In this document: positions 1-12,100 of the stretch, one piece after another
Layout: each line of letters opens with the position of its first letter
Position numbering within the stretch: position 1 is the stretch's first letter
Origin: Linepithema humile
Taxonomy: Eukaryota; Arthropoda; Insecta; Hymenoptera; Formicidae
Length of the DNA: 64,000 nt
Assembly (NCBI RefSeq): GCF_040581485.1
Contig: NC_090131.1
Location: 17,317,501-17,381,500, forward strand
Reading direction: 5' to 3'
The notes under the pieces: generated by a model
The model's database searches: none
Seen by the model: the letters and a program-made list of their open reading frames with translations, nothing else
Told to the model about the DNA's origin: nothing
Translations under genes and position numbers: made by a program

Positions 1-561
1 GAAGAACGTTAGGTCGTACTTCAAAAATAAATATGCAAATATTATCTCGGTTCGGCATACAAGCGTCCACCTTCGGAGAAATGTAGCCCGACGTTTCTTT
101 TCCGCCGTCAACAGCGCGTGGTTTTAATTTTTCTCTCTTCAGTATATTCCCGACACTTTCGTTCTCTTTTTCCTTCCCTCTTTTCTGTCCTTGTTTTTTT
201 TCGACCGCGCGCCGCTGGGAGAACTTAATATTCTTGGCACCTAAACTTCTCCTTTGTTACGTAACTTCATAACGCTCTTAATGTCCGCGCTTTTAAAAGA
301 TAATATTTCAGCTTTTTCCGCTGACTTATTCCCGCGCGCGAGCGCGACGCCGGTCGTACCCGACGCTCTCTCCGCGACGGCCAACGTTTTTCTGAAAACA
401 GAGCTTTTTCCAAGAAAATCTACTAAATGCGTAGTTATACATAAATGCATCTGGGATAAAACATTTTCATGAATTTGTATAACAGCCGCGCACGTCACTT
501 CGCCTTAAGCGATATGCGCGTATGCTTACACGTGACGAGTGATATCGGTGACACGACGGAT

Positions 562-588
562 GGGGAGAACGAGGGGTGGATGGGGGGG
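562..588 (+). other. G-run cluster, possible G-quadruplex
   Basis: Runs of 4, 4, 2 and 7 guanines lie within 27 bases with short spacers. This satisfies a relaxed two-tetrad quadruplex pattern. Formation is inferred only. Confidence 0.35.
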
Positions 589-1310
589 ACGAATATTTGG
601 ACGAACTCAAAAATTCCATCAATCTCCCCGCGCTCGTTCTTGGTCGCGCGATATTCGACGTGCTCTATCATGGAGATATGCTTCATGCGGCCGAAGAGGT
701 ATGCTAATTTTATGCGGCGCTTTCATAACGCGGGGCCAAGCGTGTTTTACTTTCATGAAGTTCTTCGTCCGGTTAATACTTTCGACAAAAGGAAAGAAGA
801 GGGAACTTTTTCGTAACGGTCGGCCCAATGGTAGCGCGCCGGCCAATAACTCGCTGCGGAAATCTGTTGAAGCGAATCGATGGTTGTTACTGATGTATAA
901 TCAGCTTTCGAAACAGCCGCTTTTAGGACGGTACAATCGGCGCCCGCTGTTCGATTTTCCGCTGAAGTCGCTGAAAAGTTCCGGCTGTTAAACTTTTAAT
1001 CGGTAATCCGGAGGGGAAGTCTCGCGCGCATAGGTCGGAATGCAGCGGGCAAGTTTAGCCCTTTAACTTCCGAACTTCGTCCCGTCATTAAATACTAACT
1101 TGGCGTAAATACCGTGCGCCTCGAATTCACGCGTCGATGTAGTTTGTATAGCATCAAAGTTAAGAAATATTGTTTGACTAATCCTTTAGATTACAATCGC
1201 CCAATTTGCGATAATAACTACTTTAGTAATCGCGATTACTTTATTATTACCTTTTTCACCTACATATTGTGTATGTTATCTTTTTTTCGTTTTGTAACGA
1301 CGGACTCACT

Positions 1311-1332
1311 ATATATATATATATATATATAT
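1311..1332. repeat. (AT)11 microsatellite
   Basis: An uninterrupted dinucleotide AT tract of 22 bases, seen directly. It is likely polymorphic and has no gene association. Confidence 0.95.
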
Positions 1333-4300
1333 CTAACACACTTTGCTCCTAACATTAAATCTTAATACGTGAATCTCTGAATTTTGGGTTACGGGAGATT
1401 AGTTAACATTACATAGCTTCGGCGCAGTCAGCTGTTTACAAACCTAATGCTGTAGGCTAAATGCATCATGGTTCAATAACTAATATACATTGAATGTATG
1501 ATGGTTTCGAATCATTGACTTGTCGATATTGTTAGCCGGTGTTCGTATCCTTAACGTCCATTAGAATAATATGTACGATTGTTGTCAGTTTAATATTAAA
1601 ACATCGAGTGTAAACGCGTAAATAATAAATTACGTAAATAATACTGAAATCGCGAGTTCTCGAGAGTGATCGAAAATAGCCGCGTTTATGAGAATAACCG
1701 AGAAATGTCAGCGTCGACTCATTCCCTTAAATAATCACGTGCTAATAATTATGGGATGTTAATAATCGTCCATATCGTCAGGCCGCGTTGCTTGCTTAAT
1801 GCCCCATTTAACTTATTTCGATCAAACGCTATTTCGATCAAATGATTTATTAACGAATGTTAAATCAATTGCTTCACAAAGGTATAATTTCGAAATAATA
1901 TATTTGCTCGAAAACACGAAAAATATGGCGCGCGGCTGTCGGAACATTATATATCGATTCACTACTGAGCTTTTATACGAATTAACACAAACGCAAAGCA
2001 GATTATCGTCTCTGGTTTGCAATAAAATTGCATTTCCAATTGCGCCGTTACAAATGTAATCGTTAATCGCGAATGACAAGCGCCGCGAATCAATTCAAGC
2101 ATGAAAAATTTATTCTTTTAAAATGGAACGGGGCGAAACGGGCAAGATACAAATTATGATCGACCGTTCTTACCGCGCAATACACGCGATATATTATATA
2201 CAGTGTTAGAGTTTGTTGCGCTGAATAAATAATATTACAATATTTGCGCCGGACTTTTCGGTATTGACAACACAACGTATTTAAAAGCGAATTTCAAATT
2301 CCATTTCGATGTCGCGCGCGCGACAGTTTCCGTCACGTGTGATATTTGCTTTCTCGATATCTCTCGCATCAACGATTGTTTATCTTCGGCGGAATCTAAT
2401 ATACTCTCGGCGACGGTTTCTATTTCGTTGAACGTGCGAATGAAAGCACTTCCTTTCTACTTCCGCGAAACTTCGTACCTCATGCCAAGCGTCCGACGAC
2501 GGCGACCATTTCGAGAAATAAAATGTCGCAGAATTAAGTCACCGAGAACTTTTGTATAAACACTGAACATTTTATGATGCTATGTAAAGTTTAACTTGGA
2601 ATACACGTGGAAAAAATTTTCTTCCATGAAACACATTTAATGCGCACAATTTTATAAAATAATGCATTAACAAACAAATGTATATCAAGACTGTAAGAGA
2701 AAGCTTCTGAATTTAATTTACATTCGGTTAATTTCGAAATTTATGGTACGTGACTGTTCTTAAAAATTTATCGCGGAAGACATTTTTGGTAGGCAAAAAT
2801 ATATCTTGTGAGATAAAACTGGGTAGGAAATGCGCGGTGACATTTTATTTCTCGGTGACTTATTACTTGGCTAGACTTATTGGCGGATACCGCGGAAACT
2901 CGTCAATATGTTATTTCGCGAATAAGTAGAAGGCCGGTCGCGATGTCTAGAAAGCGCGCTATCGCTCAACGTAATAGGTTCATCACTTTGCATAGGAGAG
3001 GACGCGTGAAAAATTTATTTGTCCCGGACTCGTAGCCCCGGGGTAACATTTGTCGTCGCTGCAGCCGGAGTACGTAGACAGAAGCTACTTCGGAAAGTTC
3101 AGCAGTTCCCCGCTGCAGCCTGCGCAGCTTTTTTCACCGCGTCGACGAAACTACTGCTTGTTACGTTTCTCCTGCGTTTCGTATATCCTGGGCATCATAA
3201 CTTCCGCAAATAGTCCGCAAGTACATATTTTCATGATTTCGCGTGGCGTTAGAGTCGCGACGATGTAAATGCGATCCGACGAATAAAAGTGAGAAACAAC
3301 ATAAATAAAGCAAGCACTTTGAAAATGTAATTCCGCGAGCTTTTGTATATCACCGAAATGAAATCGCGTAGTTAGTACGTAAAAGATAAAAAGTACGTAG
3401 AAAGTAAAAAAGAGAAAATTTTAATATTCTATCTGAAAAATCAAGAAAACTCTTCTACGTTCTGTATCTAAATAAGCTTTTAGTCGAGTATTAAAACAGT
3501 ATTTACTCTCTTTCAGTGCAAACTAATGCGTAAATTCACGCAGAAGTATGTAACGTATTAGTAAAAGGGAATGATTTATAGCATACACTTAGTTACATGC
3601 TTTGATACATGTTTCGAAAGCTATCGTGAATTCGTATTCGCGCTACCTAAGTGCCGGTGAATTTACGATGTCGCCAATGGATTTGGCCGCTGTTTTAATC
3701 AATGCGAGGGTCGCTCAATGAAATACAAAGTTTCAGGACCCAACATCGGCGCTAATCAATTACCCAGCTTAACGCAATATCTTTATTGAGCTACTACTAC
3801 GGAACTTCCATCTAATTGAAATTTTCCTCGTAGTTTAAGAAATTACTTTCGTGTAATTGTCCGTTACGGCTTATTCATTATGACGAAGGAATCGCTCCCC
3901 GTTCGGTGCTGTTTATAACGAGAGAATGGGAAAATTTATTGTCGATGGAAGTAAAGTCGGCTGGCCACTTATCGGATTAAAAATTATTCATCGCCAATAA
4001 TGAAGACGGAATAAACTACATTTCCATTCGTTATTAATTCCAATTATCTTAGACGGGTAATTCTTATATTCCGCGTTCCAATGATTCGCATAATAATTAT
4101 TATCGTAATTAACTTAATAAAGGTATTGCATAAATTTTGGTTACTATATTAGCAGCCATTTTCTATGCGGCTCATCAATAATGAGTGTCTAGCCTCGTGG
4201 TCAGCGAGGTCACTTTGGTCGCCGCTACATTTAACGCTCGCGTGCTATTATTATGGAATATAAAAGGATAGTGACACCGAAATGTATAGAATGTATTGTA

Positions 4301-6146
4301 CTTTAACAAAGACACTGAATTTCGTACTTATACGTTGTGCACTTTATAATTGTTTTTTTGCAAAAATATAGTAACAATTGTTATTAGAAAAATATTTTTT
4401 TTTAAATAACTAAAATCTATAAATTAAAATAATATTAATAGTAAACAAATAATATTCATAACTTTATATTTTCGTTGATAATTGAAAAAAAACACGCAGG
4501 AATTATTTATCAATTGTAATTCATGCGAGTGCTCCATTTTTCCTTTAATTAATTTTTAAGACTTGTGATTTTGCACCCGGTGCCGTTAAAACAGCGGACG
4601 CGGCCGCGCCAATTACGGAAGTAAAAAGTCGGTCGACCGTAATTAATCTCGAGCTGCAGTCCGTTTTTTCCGTTTTTCCCTTATTAAAGCTGGCAAGGCG
4701 ACAAAGGGAGCGTGAATCGGCTGTTTTTCAAAGTACGTACAAGTATTTCGTTCGTGATGTTTTAGCGCACCGAGCGCATTTCCCTGGCACAAGGAATGTT
4801 CGGAAATCCTTCGATTTTCACAAAGCCGGTAGACCAGATAAAAATAATTTTTAACGTGCGTTCTGCAACCCTCCGGAAACTGTAACCACTCACGGTCATA
4901 TCGAAAGCCATTGGAGATAGAAAAAAGCGCCCTATACAAGTTTTATAGTTTTAAGCGTGCAGTAAAAAAATGAAAAAATTCAAAAATGGATATGATCTCC
5001 GATAGTTTTTGGTATTGAACATCGCATATATATATATTCTACATTTGATCTTCTACCACTAATAAATAATTCGAATAGCAGCAATAACAAATGCGTTTTT
5101 AAATCGCTTTCATTCATCGCTTTCATTTATCCTGCAACGATATCAAGCTGCATCAAAATTTGTCTGGGAGGGAGAACATTCTTTGCGAACGTCAGACTTC
5201 CGAGTAGCTGAGGCTGAACGAGAGAAGGCGAAATGAATAGGGGTAGGTTGGTGGGGAGGTCAGCGCGTGACAAACGAGGCTGTTTGTCTGAGCCTCCTAC
5301 ACATGGATAACGAGGCGCACCGAATCTTTCCGTGGCGCTCTCACAGAATCCCTTTTGGCGGCAAACTCACGCCCTTTTCGCATGGTTTCCTTGTTGTCGA
5401 CATGGTCGTAGATCTTCTCAAACAGTCGACGGAAATTGCGTACTTTAAATATAGCGGCTGCCCCTTAATCCGCGAGCGCGTCGTCGTGTCTAATTGACGC
5501 TATAATTAGCGACGAGACGGACTATTTGGTAATTAGCGAGAGGGCAACTTGCCGCGCGTCACTCGCGGCAAGGAATGCTCATTACTCTCGCAAATGTTGA
5601 CGTACGTAAGTAGTTCCGAGGAATATGACATTCCTACGTCAAGGAAGGCATCGAGCCACTTTCTTATCTCACTTTTCTCATTATTTATCACTTAACCGTC
5701 GAGTACGTTCATCCTTTTCTTTAATTAAAATTTAATTAATATTTTACACAGATCTCGTCAATTAATAATATTTAAACAATTGGAAACTGCTGTAAACGAG
5801 TTTTCTGTTTACTCGAGCGTGTTACGCGGCCTCATGGAATTGCGAACTCGGCGCTGGCATTACACACTATTATTCGCAGTAGCGCTTTGCTAAGCGAATG
5901 CGTTGCACGTTACTCGCACATACGCGGTCAAGCGCACATGACATCGCATTTAATATCTATTTAATTAGTTTGAAATCCAAGGAACAGAATTCTATTTATT
6001 GTAAATAATAATATTATTAAGCTGTAGTTATATTTTGGACGCTATTGTAATGTAAATATATTTATGTTTTACAGATAAACATTTTTGTGCTGCGTCAGTG
6101 CTAGTAAGTATTCCTTCCGTCGCAATTTCATTCATAATGTAATAAA

Positions 6147-6176
6147 GTCGGGAGTGCCGTTAATGCCGGAAGTGCC
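6147..6176 (+). repeat. doublet of GTCGGGAGTGCC-like motif
   Basis: The motif GTCGGGAGTGCCGTT occurs at 6147-6161 and is followed by a second variant, GCCGGAAGTGCCGT. An exact 15-base match recurs at 6684. A similar tandem doublet (GTCGGAAATGCGGTT, then GTCGGGAGTGCC) lies at 51019-51048 inside the palindrome. This may be a degraded extra copy of the exon family described at 6684-6854 and 51035-51172, or a short shared motif. The function is unknown. Confidence 0.4.
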
Positions 6177-6683
6177 GTGATAGTTTCGCGCGAGTACGAA
6201 ACGCCGTATTCTAGCGAATCGTAAGACGAACGCATTTTGCTGAATGATGTACGATAAACATTGAGACACGATTAACGATTCCTTTTTTCTCGACTTTGGG
6301 TTCAGCTTGGGGGGAGGGAAGAATCGATTTTTATCATGGGATCCACTGGAACTCTTAAGTGTCAGACGTGCTAACATATAATGCATGATTATCATGTTAC
6401 TTTTTGCATGCTCAAAATACTTAATAGTAACTTTAAAATCATATAAATTACAGCATAGAAGTCAGCATGTTTTGACTTCAGTATTGACGGTGTGCACCGA
6501 AAAATGCTGTTGGCCGGTATTCAGTTGACCCCGTGACTAATCGCATCTTACCTTCTTCAGGCTTATGCCCTCTGTATTGAGAGAGTAATCGTGTCTCAAT
6601 TGACAAGTGCGCTCATCTGAAACGCGGACGGAATTCGCGCGTAACGTCGCATCTTGGACAATTCGGTTTGATTCGCATGCGAC

Positions 6684-6854
6684 GTCGGGAGTGCCGTTTA
6701 AAGTGAGTTTCGTGCGATTTTCGGATTCGGGTATGCACGCGAGCAAGGTGTGCATCGCGAACGCGTGTGAGTCAGTGTGGAGTGCCTTGAAGGATCGCTG
6801 AGAGGAGGAGGAGAAGGAGGAGGAGGCATCGAGCGACAGCAAAGTAACGATGTG
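6684..6854 (+). other. candidate spliced exon (copy A of a local exon family)
   Basis: This segment ends at a strong donor (GATGTG|GTAAGT, GT at 6855-6856) and is related to the palindrome exons at 51035-51172 (plus) and 49208-49353 (minus). Shared blocks are the motif GTCGGGAGTGCC followed by TTTAAAG at 6684-6706, and a purine-rich tail CTGAGAGGAGGAGGAG from 6798 to the donor. In one frame the start reads SGVPFK, as in the 51-kb copy. In another frame the tail reads GGIERQQSN, against GGIRHQRSN in the 51-kb copy. The two frames are not continuous here: the first hits TGA at 6799-6801, so this copy is either untranslated or frameshifted. The true 5' end is not visible. The opposite strand carries an unrelated 111-codon open frame (6537-6872) that I do not recognise. 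Noncoding first exon is the favoured reading. Confidence 0.35.
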
Positions 6855-7013
6855 GTAAGTAACTTTTCGCAAAAAATGCAGATTTCTTTAACGATGGTGG
6901 AGGGACTTTAATATGGATGTAGAATTGCCTTTTATATAAGCTAGGTTTGTTTATTTATTAAAATGATTTATTATGATAATATCAAGATCTAAATTTGAGA
7001 TAGCAAAAATGTA

Positions 7014-7434
7014 CACGGAAAAAAAAGATATTCTTATTTTAAAAATATCTTTATTTTTAACATGAAAATCTTGAAATGAGATTATATTGCTTTAAACGAA
7101 GAAAATTGGCTTGAATGAAGTCATTTTATATAGTTCAACCAAGAAAAAAATATTCTTATTATTTAAGAATAATTTTCTTGAATGGAAAAGACAAAATGTT
7201 GGATAGAAAATAACATATTTTTCAAATAAAAGATTATAATTTTCTTGGAGTAAAATTAAATATTGTATTCTTCAAGTGATCATTATAAAATGGAAATATA
7301 AGACTATAGTATTGTTAAAATTTAAGATTATTAAATTCTCATCGGAAGATTATAAATTGTTGCGTATATACGAAACAATGAACGCGTTAATTTGAGTATA
7401 TAAGCTTTGATTTGACACTACTTTTTTTTCCGTG
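7014..7434. mobile_element. non-autonomous TIR transposon (MITE-like), 421 bp
   Basis: Perfect 14-bp terminal inverted repeats, CACGGAAAAAAAAG at 7014-7027 and its complement at 7421-7434, are flanked on both sides by TA (7012-7013 and 7435-7436). The interior is AT-rich and has no usable open frame. A TA target duplication is typical of the Tc1/mariner superfamily, but the CACGG terminus alone does not fix the family. The element sits just downstream of the candidate donor at 6855, so if that exon is real this is an intronic insertion. Confidence 0.7.
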
Positions 7435-7657
7435 TAATATAAATGTAAGACGGTAAAAGAAAGCTAACATAAAAATAACATTCAGAAAAGAATTTTATAA
7501 AACTGGATAGTTTTAATAATTTAAGAATTTTTAAATCTCCGTTTAAAAAAAATTTTTTTATGCTTACGTTATTTAACGTAGCATTAGTTCAGCTTTAATA
7601 GACGATAGCTCTGATGATAGATACGCGCGACACGGATTGCGACATGCGTGACATCGG

Positions 7658-7661
7658 CTCC

Positions 7662-7718
<57 letters not shown>
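7658..7718. repeat. (CT)n microsatellite
   Basis: A nearly pure CT tract of about 60 bases with two TTT interruptions. The open frames across it on both strands (Ser/Leu and Arg/Glu repeats) are artefacts of the repeat. Confidence 0.95.
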
Positions 7719-7719
<1 letters not shown>

Positions 7720-9100
7720 TTCTGTATAATACGCACGAACAAGATTCATAGAGTCTTGCTTGATAGTCAGGACTCGCAATTATTTACCATAATTCACTTT
7801 TGCCCCGCGTTCAAACGCTCATTTAGAATTCTTAGCTCTATACCACCATTATGATAAAGAAATTTAATTTTTAATTAAAATTTAAATTTATTTGGAAAAT
7901 TAATTTCTTAACTTATTTCTTTTTCTTTGTACTTAATTTTTTCAAGAGTTCACTCATTAATTTACTCTCTCACGTAAACTTAAAATTAAAGAATTTTATG
8001 AATAGAATAGAATCTTTTATTCAAAAGTTTAAAAAACTTTTGGATCGAATTAAGAGATGTATCATTGAAATGTAATGAAGAATCAAACGATAACTTTCAG
8101 GCGCCCGAAAATGAGGTGCCCGCGAAATGTCTATAGTAATTTTTTCTTTGTGGGTCACTCGTTCATATGATGGAGAAAGAGTAACGAGGTTCAATTTTTT
8201 GTACAAAATTTTTTCACAAAGAGCTCGCGTGACGGAAGGGGTTAATGCTCGTCGATCATACGAACGATGGATACGGGTCATGAGAGATAGACAGACAGAT
8301 AGAAAGAGAGAGCGAGAAGGGTCCCGTAATCGACGGCAAATTGAATGGACGCATGGACGATAGCCTGACATCCGGGCATCCTTTAAATTCGAATCTTTTT
8401 TATCATCCCCTATCCCCCCTCCCTCCCCAACGGTCCGAATTTTAATATACGTACCGACGCGACAGCTCTCACGGTAGAATGGCGGGATTTGAGGATGGCG
8501 GAGGGGCGACTGTGCGGGAAGCAGTGCGATAATCTGCGAATAAATTCTGCCACCGCGGAGTTTTCTTGACATGACGGTAATTTATGCGCTATCCCGTCAC
8601 CGACATCGAGAACACGCAACGCTCTTTAAATCCCGTTGTTGCAATAATTATCGAATATATATTTAATCTTGTAAAAACTATGTAAAATTAATATTTAGAG
8701 TTTTATATCTTTTTTCGAATAAATTAAAATGATTAGATAAATAATATTTCTTATAATATGTTTAAATAATGATATATTTTTTAAACTAGATTTTTAAATT
8801 ATTATGCAGAATGCGACTGAGATAATGATATAAATACAAGGAGGTGTTTTGTTTGTGCCAAAATAATAGCAAGAAATTGTTTCTCTTTTTATTGTTTGGC
8901 AATATTGACCGGTACAGATATAAATTGAAGTAGATATCTAAGTAATTGCTTAATTCGAGAATGAAGAAGATAGCGGTGATAGAGAAAAACAAACTGAATT
9001 ATTTGGGAAAAGAGAAAAAAATTACGAAGCAATAATCGAAAGAGTAGATGGGGATTAAAACGGTTGGCTATCGTAACATATGGCGTGATACCGCGAACGA
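7720..9100. other. noncoding, mostly AT-rich
   Basis: AT-rich DNA surrounds a CpG-richer core at about 8090-8630. A 183-codon minus-strand open frame spans 8021-8572, but it is Arg/Ser-rich without recognisable domains and starts and ends in AT-rich flank. I see no splice-supported exon or RNA gene. Confidence 0.5.
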
Positions 9101-12100
9101 AAGTATCTACGGTAAATCGAAAGAGGTACTTTGATTGCCTTTTTGGACCTTCCAGTCCAAGTCAGAGATAGATAAGAAGATGGACTGCGATAACAACATC
9201 CAGCGCTTTACAATAAGTAAGTGCTCCATTCTTTTCCACAGTAGCTTTTTCGCCCTTCACCCTCCACCTTCATTCTTTGTGTCTTTTCCACTGAATCTTT
9301 TGTAATTTCTTCAATGTCTATTTACCACATGATTCTCATCATTATCAACACTTTGCTATTTCGAAATCTAGTACCAAAAGGCAGTAGTTTATAATTAATT
9401 AATTTTTTAGACATTGCAAAATATGTGAGAGTTGATAGAATTTGGTAGAAATTATACTATTTTATAATTATACATCGGTGCTTAACTTTGCAATGATTTT
9501 TACAACAATCTGTGTAAAGAGAAACTGCGTTGGCGCACAATAATTTTTCACGTGTCACGATCGCGCAAATCTACGAGTTAGGATAAATTAAATCGTACTA
9601 TCTCGCTCGGCTTCGCCCTGCTTGAGAGAATAAAGAATAAAGAATCGCAGTTGCGCAAGAATCGCCGGGTGCGTCAGGAGGAACGTTCCGCGAAAAAGAA
9701 TTTTTGTCGGCACGTCGCCGAAGACAGATTCCTACTGAATGTCGTGCACGTAATATTCCGCGAGAATATTAAACTCGACGCTGCCTTGAAAAATTAACGA
9801 CATTCTGCTGTATCGCCCCGGTGATTAATACGACTCGCGAGAAGAACGCGCCATTATACGCCGCTCTGCAGCGGCACTTCAAGTATTTAAGTACTTCACC
9901 GATGCAATAGTCCGCCGTGGAATGTAACGAATGTAATGTCACATCGGTGCAGATTCTAGGGGAATACACAAAGGCGGAAGTAGACTACATTAACAAGGCA
10001 CAACCGCAGTAATAAAGTAAGTAGCACTTAATTGAGGATATTCGAGAAATGCTCCACGTTATAATGAATGTTTCGCGTAGTAATATTTGAAATTGTACCG
10101 ACGAGCGCGCATATTTCGAGGTCGCATACCGCAGGAGAATTTAATTTAATCAGACAGCACATTTCCGGACTTTGCGGAGCAAAACTGATTTATATTACAT
10201 GTCGGGTTAATCGCGGCTATTTCCGATCTTTCAAGTATCTCGTTAGGCTTGTAAATAAAAAAAAAAAAAACCAATGATAAGAATGGCGTATTTAGAATGA
10301 ATGAAGCCGAGGATACTGAAGTCCTGAAAGGAGAATATCGCGCCGTGGCGGATAGTCAGAGCCCGATAAATCATTTGACGCTCGCTCCCTGATGTCCGTC
10401 ATCGATCATACTCGGTACAGAAGGAGCGGATCGTTGACCCCGCGGTCGCAGGCGCACTACTCGAAACTGATCGATAATCGATCGTTAAGTAAAGACCCTT
10501 AATTATGGTCAATAGCATTGATGCGTCATCGTGACGATACGACGATTCACTTTGACATTCGCGACGCGTGTCACGATGGTTGTAACTGCTGCTTGTCAAT
10601 ATATGTTTATTTGCAGTGTCAAGTTCCGGTCTTTGACGATAATTCGCTCTTTGACGACAGCAAGACAAACAGTAATTGTTTATCCATACATGTGAAACAG
10701 GTTGATAGACATGTTTAGCAAATAACTACGAAGCGCGGCTCGCAAAACTTGGTAAAATGTTGTTTGTTATCACTCGTAATAAGCGCAGCTCTGGTCTCTT
10801 TAAAAGAGAAATGTTATGAATACTTCCGTTCGCGGAAAAAAATTGTCGACGTTATGCAATGTCTTTTTTTTTTAAAGCGAGAAACGCTGATTCTAAATAT
10901 CGTCGTTATTAAAATTTTTTATTAAAAGGAGTAGAATGCCTTTGTCGGCGATTCTATGTTGCATACCTGATATTGAGATAATTATTTCTCACTCTTTCAA
11001 TTTGTCTTCAATATGTATCTTCGATATGTACCTCCGCGATGAGGAACGACACACTCGGCGATAAAACAAAAGATTCAGTCTGGAAAAACACAGCGAGGAA
11101 GGGAGGAAAAATATAATACTGCGACGCATCGGCTTAATTAAAAAGGATCCTGCCGATATCCTTCTGCCGTATATGCCTTAATTAATCTGTGCCGGAAAGA
11201 TACGCCGGTAAAAATACATTCGTAACGTTCGCCGAAACGATGCGATATTTCAAACTATAACGATGACACGGCGCCCGCAATATTTCATTTTCTTTGACGT
11301 GCAAAAATTGCATGCCGCACAAATGTATTCTTCGCGAAAAACGCGCCAAACTATTAGGTACGGCGGTATGTATGAGAGCCCGCGGTTAAGAAGAATTTCA
11401 CTCCAAGTAACACGGAGAACGTTATTGTACGTAATATTTCTTTGGTGCATTCTACAGTATTAAATTCTTTTGCACATGTAAGAACACATTGCGCTGCACG
11501 CGATAAATCCCAGGGGAACGAAGTAATATTGGGTACAGCAAGTGCTGACAGTCGGACATTATTTATGGAGAATGTTTTATTGTATTTACGAAAACGCGTC
11601 CATGTCCCGCCATCTTTCACATATAAACTGGCAAGATTTCGATGTGCCGCGCTTAGTATTGCACTGACTCCGCATTATGCCTTGAGAATATTGTTCGCGA
11701 TAGAAATATCCTCGCGCCTGAATCGATACGACGTTCGCCGGTGCGAGATAACTGCTACGGAAGGTTATCTTCGCGTGTTGTTTATTTTTGCTTGTTTTAA
11801 TCTTTTTTTTACGTCTGCATAACGGCGTTCGCATAATCTGCTTAATGTGATTTAGTGCGGTATAAACGCGCTACAGTTTCCTTATTTACAAGTTTCATAA
11901 TAAAACGTGGTTAAACGACCGTACTTTGCAATGAGATTTGCAATGAGATTGGTAGGTTTAATACTGTCCGTATAGGTTAACGAGTCGCGCCGAGAAGAGT
12001 TAACAAAGGCTGAAAAATTATCGCCAGCAGCTTAAACTTAATTGAATGCCGACGTCAATCTCGTTACGTTAGCTTACTGCTTACACATACGCTTTCAATT

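Larger units (their letters stand above)
1..6060. other. noncoding region without recognisable gene
   Basis: No open frame here exceeds about 150 codons and none resembles a known protein. The two longest, overlapping at about 469-991 on the plus strand, are low-complexity Arg/Ser/Phe-rich and look like chance frames in CpG-rich DNA. The stretch holds a TA microsatellite at 1311-1332, two G-run clusters (562-588 and 5240-5259) and an AT-rich island around 4290-4560. The rest is mixed sequence with scattered CpG. Intergenic or intronic DNA is the most economical reading. Confidence 0.6.

Noticed and set aside
6512..6523. 12-base match to the consensus terminus of the 150-bp MITE (GGCCGGTATTCA)
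   Set aside because: The following bases do not continue the TIR and no opposite end is found nearby; treated as coincidence.
6537..6872. 111-codon minus-strand open frame with a donor-like GTAAGATGC near its end
   Set aside because: The frame includes a Ser-rich run that is only the complement of the GGAGGA tract, and the plus-strand exon family explains the conservation better.
7573..7854. open frames across the CT microsatellite
   Set aside because: Arg-Glu and Ser-Leu repeats are direct translations of the CT/GA repeat.
9157..9216. possible exon with loose similarity to palindrome exon 2 (ACAAC.TCC.GC pattern) before a GTAAGT
   Set aside because: Similarity needs several gaps over about 20 bases and the intron from 6854 would be far longer than in the palindrome; below what I can support.
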